This document shows positions 24,973 to 35,600 of a stretch of 64,000 nucleotides of DNA, in pieces. Made by a program: the position numbers and the translations under genes. The first letter of the stretch is position 1; each line of letters begins with the position of its first letter. The notes beneath the pieces are model-generated. The model ran no database searches, was not told the DNA's origin, and saw only the letters and a list, made by a program, of their open reading frames with translations. Source of the DNA: Linepithema humile (Eukaryota > Arthropoda > Insecta > Hymenoptera > Formicidae); assembly GCF_040581485.1 (NCBI RefSeq), contig NC_090130.1, forward strand, positions 27,319,418 to 27,383,417. The letters run 5' to 3'.

Positions 24973-24978
24973 AATAAA
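24973..24978 (+). terminator. Candidate poly(A) signal of NIFK
   Basis: AATAAA 49 bases after the NIFK stop codon. Cleavage 10-25 bases further on would end the transcript near 25,000. Confidence 0.6.
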
Positions 24979-25153
24979 CAATAGGAGTTTATCTACGTAA
25001 CTAATACATGTTTCTATAATACCTAACATAACATTGAACTTTTTAAATATATAAATTTCTAAGGTTTCTATGAATGATTTCCATTACTGTAAACCATAAT
25101 GTACAATTACCTCTAAGTGGTATATATTGAATCATTGACATTGAAGAAATATA

Positions 25154-28100
25154 TCAAACAGTGGTTGCTTCTTGTACATTGGCTGTACTTCCTTTTGTTC
25201 GTTTCCATTTCATACGTCTGTTTTGAAACCATACTTTCACCTGTAAAAATACAATTATGTAATGAAAGAATATGAAAGTTCTAATTCAATTAGTTATAAT
25301 ATACCTGACGTTCTGTCAAATCCAGCGCTACAGCGATTTCGTAACGGCGCAAACGTGTCAAATAATTACTATGCGCGAATTCGCATTCGAGGTGTCGAAC
25401 CTGTTGTTTCGTAAACGCAGTTCTCTCTTTTCGTGGCTTTTCACTTGTCCTCTTTGTTGTTTCTGTAATCGATAAATGATAAAAAAAATTATAGCTATGT
25501 ATTGTTCAAATTATAAAAATTCTGGTATTCTGTATAAGATGTATTTTCTATACGGGAAAAAATATGCTTCTACTTTTCATTTTATTCAACAATTTCTCCA
25601 TTTTTCTCTTCTTTTTTCCAAAATTTGCATATATTTTCAGTAAACACAAGCTAACAGTAACATAACGTCAATGTTATAATTTCCCACTTAACAATGTAAC
25701 TGCAATATAACATGTCTTGTACGTAACAATTATGTTGTTGAGTGGGAAATTGTAACATTAATGTTATGTTACTGTTACTTTGTGTTTACTGGGTTATTAT
25801 TTAAAATATTTATCTATGCAATATGTCTATACGAAATAATTTTGTATACACTCACAATTTTTAAGTTTAAGAGTTCTCTTTACACTTGTATCAATGAAAA
25901 TTATGAAAACTAATAACTTATTATTCTTATGTTTTAAACAATAAATGTTCAATACAAAAGGCGCAATACAATTTGAAAAAAAGAAATAACTTTATGTTAT
26001 TTCTTGGACACTCTCTCGTGCTAGAAGACTAGTCCAGTTTCCTTTTAGATAATGACATAACGCGCTCATCATCCGGTCCGATCTCTCTTTCTTGCTGCGC
26101 GACTTTCCGCATTTTGCGGCTCGTCGCAGCGGCTGCTTTTTGTTGCCGGTCAGATGAAAATAACCATGCGTATGATGCGTCAGTGCGTATTGCACCGACG
26201 CATCCATCCGTTTGTCGCTTGCGAAACCCGCTTTCTCTAAAAGCACAACTTCTATCGTATGGCGACACGTGGTCATGTGAGAAGCGATAAGCTCTCTTTC
26301 TCGAGGCTCTTTGCCTTGCTTCCGTGCCGCTATCTCATCTCTAATTGTTAGCTGACGTCAATCGCGAGATCTTTCGTAGCCCGCGGCTTGTATCGATGAT
26401 TACTACTGAGACAGTTACGCGATACAATAGATTGGAATAGTAAAATGCGTTCTGAATTGTATTTTGACCAATTTACAACTTCAGTGACTGCACTGATTGA
26501 TGTATGTGATATACATCATACAATATATGATGTCATAAATTAGAGCATTTTATTGATTTAAAAAGGAGTGTCAAAAACTTCTAAATAAAAATATTTAAAA
26601 AATAGAATACTTATCACAAAGTCACTTTGACAATAATATTGATTCACAATATTTAAAATGAAAAAATTAGCTGACTTTATTAATTTGGATTGTGAACTTA
26701 TTTTTATCTGTATCATAATATTTTTCCTGTTAGTTAAATATTAAATATTTATCTGAGTTAAATAATTATCTTAATTAAATATTGATTAAATATGAATAAT
26801 TTCAATTCAACGATATCAAAGCTCAAAAGATATCAAAGCTTCATTAAATCAAAATTATTTTGACTTAAAAGATTAATTTGCTATTTGATAAATTAAGCAG
26901 TAGAGAGAACACATAAAATAGTATAATGACGAGAGACACAACACGACGTTTATTACACGAGATATGTGCGTACCAGCTCGATGCCGTTAGACATTCAATA
27001 AATATTTAGGTTGCACTGGGCCTATTATGACCACATTGGCGACACTAAAGACATAAACCTTCCAACTGTTATCAATGTTTTACGTCAGAAATCTATTGAA
27101 ACTACAATTCTAAATGTTCCAAGTTAATTTATTACACACAGCTGTGCATAATTATAAAAATTTCTATGATAACGATTTAGATAATTGTGCTAAAATTATT
27201 TTTAGAAAATTGAGAAAAACTGTCCTGAATAAATGCTATGCTCACATATAATTTATACATTTTGATATATATTATTATAAATTGTCTGTTAATTTCATCA
27301 TATCTCACATTAAAATTATTTTTCAAGATATTATAATGAATTTGTTTTTGAGCAATTGATAGTTTTTAACAAAATTTTCGATATATAATTTTAAATTTAT
27401 ATTATTTTATAAAAAGTATTTTTTTAAGTGCTAATTACAAAGTCATATGTTACCTCGTTCTCGTTGATGCGGACGTGTGGTTTCCCCTAAGATTAAATTC
27501 ACATAATTTTTATTATGTTGTGGATCTTGCCAGGATTGATACTTGTTCTCCTGCTCGCAATCTATAATCGTATTTTGCAAATGAGGCATTTCCCAAGCGC
27601 GAAACATCATCCCTGTGTTTGTCGTGGTTGTTACCCGGCGATTTTGATTATTTTCGTATAAGAAATCTTCCGATTTATTCGGAGATCTCATATCCTCTTT
27701 ATCGTTTAGTTGATCAATCATTGAATAACAATCTGCAGTATCTTGTTGCGAATACTGTTCCCATCTGAAATGAAATATTGCAATAATATTGCACAGCAAA
27801 GTTTACATTGCAATAATTTACCTGATTTTATAATTTGATTGAGAAATCACACATAAACATTGTTTTAAATAAGCAGCAAGTTGCAATAGCAAGAATTTAA
27901 AAAATGCCATTTATATTACCACGCTATGCTATAAAAAAGAACGTTACAAATTCTTTCTTTAAAGATTTCGTGTTGCAGATATTGTATTTGAATGCTAAAG
28001 CCTAAAATACTTAAATATTGATACAAATATGATACGAGCAAATGTTAATTTCCTTCCGTATCAATATTTTTTCATAAAATATGTACGCTTACCTGCACAT

Positions 28101-28373
28101 ATGATAATTTTGATTGGTGTCTTGAAAAAAATTCGTGATATGAGGTGGAGGGAATAAACGAGCGGTATCATCGGTTGTAGCGTCGAATCCATTACAAGAA
28201 TTCGATGGGTTGCTCCATGACCACCTGTGATGCCAAGGTGTCTCGCAACCTGTTGCTGATCTCGTGCTCTGCCCTTCCATTTGAAGAGATGATGGTGTCG
28301 GCGGTGTCGGTGGTAATTCAAAATGATCAGATATCCGATGACTGTTCGCAATCGTATCTTTTGTCCACGACAT
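25154..28373 (-). CDS. btn: Mox/buttonless-class homeobox transcription factor
   Basis: Four exons on the minus strand: 28373-28093 (ATG), 27764-27454, 25462-25305 and 25240-25154 (TGA), giving 278 residues with consistent phases (2, 1, 0). The homeodomain occupies about residues 208-267 and starts RKERTAFTKQQVRHLE. Its signature stretches NYLTRLRRYEIAVALDLTE and VKVWFQNRRMKWKR are those of Mox proteins (vertebrate MEOX1/2, fly buttonless), including the conserved FTKxQ and EFAH. Recognition-helix residues Q50 and N51 are present. An intron splits the homeodomain between ERQ and VKVWF, before helix 3. The N-terminal region is low-complexity, with Pro-rich (ELPPTPPTPSSL) and Gln/Asn-rich parts. 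In flies btn marks dorsal median cells, and in vertebrates Meox acts in somites. The protein ends only 11 residues after the KRTKG that follows the homeodomain. Confidence 0.92.
25637..25793. mobile_element. MITE-like inverted repeat in btn intron 2
   Basis: Arms 25637-25690 and 25740-25793 are reverse complements over about 54 bases with few mismatches. The outer end reads CAGTAAACACAA, and the inner part contains AGTAACATAACNTNAATGTTA then AATTTCCCACT. The 49-base centre continues the pairing weakly (AACAAN... TTGTT). Size and structure fit a non-autonomous DNA transposon inserted in the intron. Confidence 0.75.
26000..26430. other. GC-rich block inside btn intron 2
   Basis: This stretch is clearly richer in GC and CpG than the flanking intron. 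It is open for 94 codons on the minus strand (26276-25992), but btn exons 2 and 3 join in frame without it. It is more likely a regulatory element than an exon. Confidence 0.35.
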
Positions 28374-31300
28374 AGCAATAAAGGTACTAACAGTTTTAAT
28401 GCATATATAAACGCAGATTTTTTATCGAGTCTCTGCAAATTAGCAATTTGCGGAATTAGTCTATAAGTATTAGCAAAAGAAAATAGCGTAAAACAATTAA
28501 GTTTGTGATAGTCTTTCAAATATTATTGATTTGCATCATTTTCTCCCTTTGTTCTTCTATTTTTTAAATTTTTTATTTAAGAAGAGAAAGCAGAAGAGTG
28601 TTAGTTCATGTATTTATCTCAATCCTGAAAATTTCTTGGTCAAACGTTATTATTGAATTTTTAAAAACTTAAGTAATAATAATCACTTCTTTATATCTTC
28701 TTGCTCTCGGTTTTATCTGTCCGGATAAAATTCCAAAATTGTGTTAAAAGACAATTCAAAATAATAACTTTAAATGGATCACTTAATGTAATATCTGTCA
28801 GCTGTCACTGCATCTTGTTCATTATTCAAGAAAATCACATAATAGAGCACAGGTTCACCATAGGATCACTTTACGCGCGACTCGGTGCGAATTGTGTTAG
28901 CGCCCACTCGGAAATGTCAAATGAGCACATGTGACGGCATGTCATAGGGTCGCGAGAGCATCATGGAAAACGTCGGACGACAGTCGTAGGAGTAGGGCCA
29001 CTCGGAGGCTCCGGAATCTTTTTCTATGTTTCTCTCGGCTTTTTGGCCAATCCCCAAACATGAATCGTTTCTCGTAGCCAAAGTGACTGGTCGGTGTTCG
29101 CGAAAGAATTCGAAATGGTGACACACGAAGGCGGTCGTCGAGTTTTTTGCTTTTCGGCTGTACACCATTTGCTGGAAGTTATGAGTTTTAGAAGACGCAT
29201 GGAATGTTGTTTTCGCAGTTTATTTCATTTGCGAACTGCTGAATTTGTAGTAATGTGTTTCCATGGATGTGAAATTTTTGATGGGATAAATAGATAATTA
29301 GAAATATGTTAAAGATAATTACATATATATTCCAAAACTCATTTTAAATATCTAAAACACATGATAAAATTAAAATACATCCTAAAATGTACTTCAGATA
29401 ACTGTTGCATTTATTAAAATTTTTAAATATTTTCACAGTCGCTTAAAACGAAATAAACTAAATTAAACCTAGTGAAAATTGAAACATTTACTTATTATAT
29501 TAATTTATTTAGTCATTACATCATTTGCTGGAATTAAATTTGACCCGTCACCCTAATAATTAAAGTGTTATTTAAAAGTACCTCCCATTTTGAAATAGAA
29601 TACTAACTTCCGACAACACACGTGTCCAAGTATATTGAAAAGGAAGAAATAATTCGCTTCGGCTGACAAAAATGTTAAAATCTTGTTCAGTGAGAGAAGA
29701 CCACCCTGTAGAAAAATAATATAGATTATTTTTTTATTGATTTATTGTATATGAAAGTTTATATGTGTATTATTTATAAAAAAAATTTATTTCTTGCAAT
29801 TTTCCTCATTATTAATTTAGTCAATGTTTCAATTATTCAAAATTTGTCTTTTTTTCTATTGTCATACAGATTTGCATGTCTTATTAAATTAATACTTACA
29901 AATATTGGTTTATTATTATTTTTGTAATTGCTAAAAGAATATTAATAATTTTAAAATTATGATATATTGAAAAAGAATTTAATCAGATTATCAGGAAAAA
30001 TTTAGCAATAATTTATGGTACACACACAATTATGTGGATATGATTTTAACTCTTGCGAAAAGTATTTTATAAATAAGATATTGTGTTGATTAAGAAGTTT
30101 CTTCGGATTTTTCGTTAAAAATATTTAAAAGGCAAAATTCAAAATTACATTCTGATCAACTCAATATGTAAATAACATAATGTTAGAAATATTAGAAATC
30201 TATCGCGCGTGTAAACATGACTGCTGCTTGACCAAATTTATTTTGATTACTCTTTCCTTATCATTAACATAAGTTTACAACACTTTCATGTAATTTAATT
30301 AATGTGACATTTCCAATAATGAAATACGTTGAGAGCCATTGAGGATTCGAGTGTTTAACAAAAAAAAGAGCGCAACACTTTTGCTATCAACGAAAGCGAC
30401 GAGGATAGAAAGAAACGCGGAAAAGGAGAATGAAACTGTTTTCCTTGTCGAAGATTCATTCACGATTTCGTCGTCGGTGTTTCATTGAGAATGGTCATTA
30501 CTCCGTCAACGAGATGTGTAAGTCAATCTCAGCGAGGGCCCACCTAAGAAAACACGAGGGCGGGAGGGAGGGAACGAAAAGTGGCAGTCATGAGAGCGGG
30601 TGAAGGGAGGCTCGATAGAGCTCCGACGCGGCATTTCGAGGGTTCGACTCCTCCTCGAGGGTCGCGCATCTCCATTATTCATCGGCATTGTTTAACTTCC
30701 TCTTTCGGGTGTGTCCGCGCCCCTCCGAGTGCTGCTTGCACGCGCATGATGCCGAAAGAGACGCGGTCCATCTCGTCGAGCACTTGGCTCTCGGCACAGG
30801 AAGCGGAATTCCCTGAAACACGAGACACTGCTAACCGTAAAGCGGTACCGAGCGGTCTGCGAAGACGGGAACGCCTGCTCGGAAACGCTTTTTCACGCCT
30901 TGCAACTGGTGTTACGCACAGATTATCTTCTGTAACCGATAAATATTGAAATACGTTCATGACAAGTACAATTCTTAATTATTAAGCTCAATGTTTTTTA
31001 GTGAAGATTTTATCACACGTCATTTAGGATAAAAATAAACATTTGCATATAACATAGATTTAAATAGGAAATTCAAATCAATATGTTTCTGATGATAAAA
31101 ATTAAAGTATACATATAGTGTAATTTGTTGAAAAACTGTTTTTAGTCAAAGCTCGAGCTCGTCGAAACCAGTTAAATCAATATTACTTGAAAAATAGCTT
31201 TTTGTATTGTGAAAAAAATAGTCACACTATAAATTGCACTGTGAATAATTGTTTTTTAAAATTTCAACTTTTTCAAACTGATTGAAATTAAACTCGTCGA

Positions 31301-31989
31301 ATTGTCCGCAAGACTGACTGAGAAATAGAAGTTTCTTTTCCCACGAGTTTTATTTTTTAAAGCGGATATTTAGAACGAACGATATCTCATAAACTGAGGG
31401 CGTTTTTCGTAAAGTCAAACTCCGAGTTCCGTGGGACGTTACGTGAAAAAAAGTGAGATCCCACAATGAACACTTGTCATAGGCACAACTGAATCTTCTG
31501 GCGAGTATAAATCCGTGAGTAAGGTGTCTGGCTTTCTCATTAGCCAAACGAGGATTCTCATGCAACTAATTCAAAAGTTAGATGCTGATGCCGACGTATC
31601 ATAGGCGCAGCGCATCAAGTACGCATTAGACACCCACGTGTCCGTCGCGATTATCCAATCGGTCTACTTAAACGAGTTAACCGCTCGATGACGATCTATG
31701 CAAAAATTACTCATAATAATAAGTTACTAAATAATTATCGATGACAAAAAGCAACTTCGTAATTTTTGAAGAATTACATATAGTACAAAAATATAATAAA
31801 TTTTACTTTACATTATTTTGTTACTTTTCTAATCATTTATGACATATTCTTGGTATTATTTACAATTCGTGTTATCGCGTAAAGAATTTTGACAATTCAA
31901 TTTGGAGAATGTCTTATAAATATACAGCGATAAACGTGTGCTGCAAATAATTAATTAAGCTAATTTTATATTTTGAGATTCAATTAAAT
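28374..31989. other. Intergenic region upstream of btn; no gene recognised
   Basis: The btn promoter and 5' UTR should lie in the first few hundred bases. Two GC-richer blocks, about 28,870-29,130 and 30,380-30,930, carry only overlapping open frames on both strands, as expected of GC-rich DNA. The remainder is AT-rich. No exon with family similarity, RNA gene or transposase was recognised. Enhancers of btn or of the aminopeptidase are plausible but cannot be shown from sequence alone. Confidence 0.45.
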
Positions 31990-32071
31990 GGTAATTATAC
32001 GAGCAAAAGTAAAAGAAGTAATATAATTATTGTGAAATGTTACTTTTTTTACTTTTGCTCGTATAATTACC
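31990..32071. repeat. Short inverted repeat (31-base arms)
   Basis: Arms 31990-32020 and 32041-32071 pair with one mismatch; the arm core is ATTATACGAGCAAAAGTAAA. The 20-base loop is AT-rich. It could be a small foldback element or, if transcribed, a hairpin RNA. Confidence 0.7.
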
Positions 32072-32613
32072 TAATGATAATGAAAAAAATCCTTTTACTT
32101 TTCGATTTTTTTCTAGTAAAAAGGTAATTTTTATTATCTTTAATTTTATTTCCTTTTATTATCTTTAATTTTGCAGTATTCTGCTTGTATTTTTTGGGGC
32201 CAGTGAGTTGTTTTTTGGCTCTAATTTTGTCTGTTTTGTCCGCAATGATTAATGTGCAAAATGACTTTGACCTTTTCGTGATTTACCGGAAGTCTAGAAA
32301 TTACGCGAGATGTGACGACGTCGCTCATACATTCTTGACGATGCATTGCACAACGAGATTCACGCTTGTTCGACAGCATGATACTCGAGAAAAAGTTTCG
32401 TGCAATCGGTAGTAAACATCGATGTAAAGCAGAGAAATAGTGATGAGCGTACAGTATACAAGTGCCTCTTGGTGTATTTTTGGCGAATGTATCTGGCCGA
32501 ATCACGAACCCTTGACGCGTTTTCCATCTTTCGACGCAGTTGCCGTTAGTTATCCGTCGTGGCAATGTTCGTGCAATCATTAAATTCTGTGTAGCACCTG
32601 TTCACCAATAAAC

Positions 32614-35600
32614 ATGGAAAATCGTCGAACACAAGGTAAGATGATGATGATGAAAAAAAAAATTGATTGTAAAAATTGACTGTAGTTTACGATGCAGCAC
32701 CTGAGACATTTAACAGACTCATCGCATTATCACGCATGATACACATAGTGCTTTCACAAATCACAAGATTTAATAATGAATAAAAATAATATTTTACATC
32801 ATAAATAAAATGTTATAAATGAGTGAAAAAAATGCTTCAGGAATTTCAAATTATGATCACGGGATTAATGAGATAAGCCCGCGATGGCGAATGAGAACAC
32901 GAATCGCGGTGATGATACTCATCTGTGTAGTCGTTGGTTCGATGATCATCTACTGTTTCGTCAGTTCGATCGTGGAAAATCGACCGAATGGTAGATACAG
33001 GTCTCATAAAAAGGCTCATTTGGAGAGATTGTCCGATCAAGTTTTACCGTTGGAATACACGTAAGCATTATAATTAACATCGATCACGTTAGAAAAACTG
33101 AAAACTGAAAAGCTAGAGACACAGAACAGAATATTTAAATATAAATTGTATATATTTTTGAATATTTCAACTTTGACGATGAAGAAAGAAGAAATTTTAC
33201 GTTGAGATATATCTAGATGATATTTAAATGAGTTTCGTTAATTTTAGATTTTAGAGTTGTGAAATAATATGCAATGTAAAGTTGACAAGTTCATCGTTGC
33301 GTCAGTCAATCGTGACTGACATTCTGTTTTCCACCCGCGCCGTGTCAGATATGAGTGATTGCCCGCGTAAACCAAAATACTTGCAGTACGTAACTTCACA
33401 CGATAGACTGCGATTAAGATTAACATTAGAATCTGGATTCGAGCATAAAGCGAGAAAATTAAATATTTGCATTTAGATCAAGTAACATAAGATACCGAAA
33501 TCGAAATGACAAAAATACTCACGCACCGCTGTCGTCTTTAATCTCGCGTGCCACAATCTTTCTTTGGTAAAATTTGGGTTGCAGTTTGAAAATACTGCCT
33601 ATATTAGAAGAGGGAAATTTTACAATGTTTGGCGACGTGCAGATCCACTTTCATTCCAAGATGCCGATTAAGCACATACGCTTTCACGCCTACAAACTCC
33701 TTATACAAGACATTAGCGTAAGAGAATATCGTTCTTCGAACGCAACGGAATACATTAATAAGTACGACGTAATGGACGAGGAGGACTTTATCGATGTATA
33801 CTTTCTGCAATTATTGATAACGAAAGTGACTTACGTTTTGCACGTAAAATATACGGTCCCGCTGCATCAGGAGCCGGTAGGATTCTTCAGGAGTGCGCAC
33901 ATCGATCAAGATACCAACGAAACCAAGTAATATGATTCGGCACAATAAAGTGATGTTAGATAATCAATAATGATTATCAGAAATTTGTTAATGTCGACAA
34001 TAATTTTTTAAATATTTAATTGTTTGTACAATATTCTGTATTAATATCCATTCTTTAAAGAGCAGTTTTCCCTGTAAATGAAAATATGAAATTAAGTTTA
34101 AATTTGATCAAGTTTACAACTATAATTATATCAATATACGAAAAGTAATACTTGCTGCATCTTGCGTCATATTTGTATTTTGTGGCAGCAAATATTTCTT
34201 TCCAGATGGATAGCGGTGTCGAACCTGTCTCCAGATTACGCTCGAACGGCATATCCGTGTTTCGACGAACCTTGGCTCAAGGCGCCATTTCGCATCTCGA
34301 TTGGCAGGAAATCTAACATGCGATCGCATTCAAACTCGATGCGCAAATTCACCGAGGAAATGTAAAGGAGATCGATCCAATCGCTGTATCGTAACATACC
34401 GCATCGTTAATTGCATCCCCGATCACTACGTAGTCTTACTCATCTAATCACCGAGTTCAATTACAGAATAGTTCAAGTTTTTTTTTAATTTAGTTCCTTT
34501 TCTTCAGACATGATATGCCGGGATACGTCTGGGATCATTATGAGAAGACCTTACCTATGCCTACTTACGTCGTCGCTTTCATGGTCACCGATTTTTTGAG
34601 CTACGACATTGATGTCGTCGATCGACCGTCGCACACGATCTTTTTCAGGAAAGAAGTCGCGAATAATATAAAATACATCGGCGATCTGTTACCGAAAGTG
34701 CTCCGTTTAATTCAGAACTTTACCACATTTCATTACGAAATGGACAAGCTGGATGTGATCGTAGTTCCTCAGCTAGCTTACTCTGCAATGGAAAACTGGG
34801 GCCTTATAACATTTCAGTAAATAAATTAATGTTTTTCTATAATTTAGGTTTTTTAATTTAGGATATTTTGCACGAGATGTAATTAGGATTCGAATGTGAT
34901 TGGCATTCTGTTTTTTCTCAAGAAAAATTTAAAATAATGACTACTTTATAACATTACATTTTTATATAGAAGAACAGGCCAATTAACAAAATTTTAAACG
35001 CGATTTAAATCAAAAGTTGTACTGATATTTTTAGAGAAGCTTTTATCGTCACAGAGGAAACTGGCATCACTGATTCCAACAAAATAGTGGCTGATATCGC
35101 AGCGCACGAAGTCGCCCATCAATGGTTCGGCAATCTGGTGACGCCGAAATGGTGGGATGACGTATGGTTGAAAGAAGGATTCTCCTCATTTTTCGGATAT
35201 TTAGCATTAAGCGTGGTAAAGTCGACGCAAGTCAATTTTATAAATCGTGCTAGCTCGAAATTATAATTCAATAGAATTATTTCGCATAACAGCTATTTTT
35301 TTAGTCTTTCTTAATCCTTTAAGTTTATTTTCCAAGTGCAAATAGAAAGATTATTTTTTCTGAAAAAATTATATAGAAAAAAAGTTATTAATAAAACGTA
35401 AATATAATTGTTAGTTTTTATGGAATTCTACAAAGCTAAAAAGTTGTACAAAAAATCAAAGTCGGTTCCCAATAATTTTCCAATAACTAATACATAATTT
35501 TTTAATAATTATTATTATTAAAATGATGCTTTAATGATTCTATCGATAACAGCTATTAATATTTTATCGTTGCACAATCATAGTGTTGCGGCCCGAAGAC

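Noticed and set aside
25992..26276. 94-codon minus-strand frame as a missing btn exon
   Set aside because: btn exons 2 and 3 join in phase to give a normal Mox sequence without it; kept only as a possible regulatory block.
30600..30680. tRNA-like GGGTTCGACTCC in a GC-rich stretch
   Set aside because: The T-loop phrase is present, but the flanking bases do not make a proper 5-base T stem, acceptor stem or anticodon arm.
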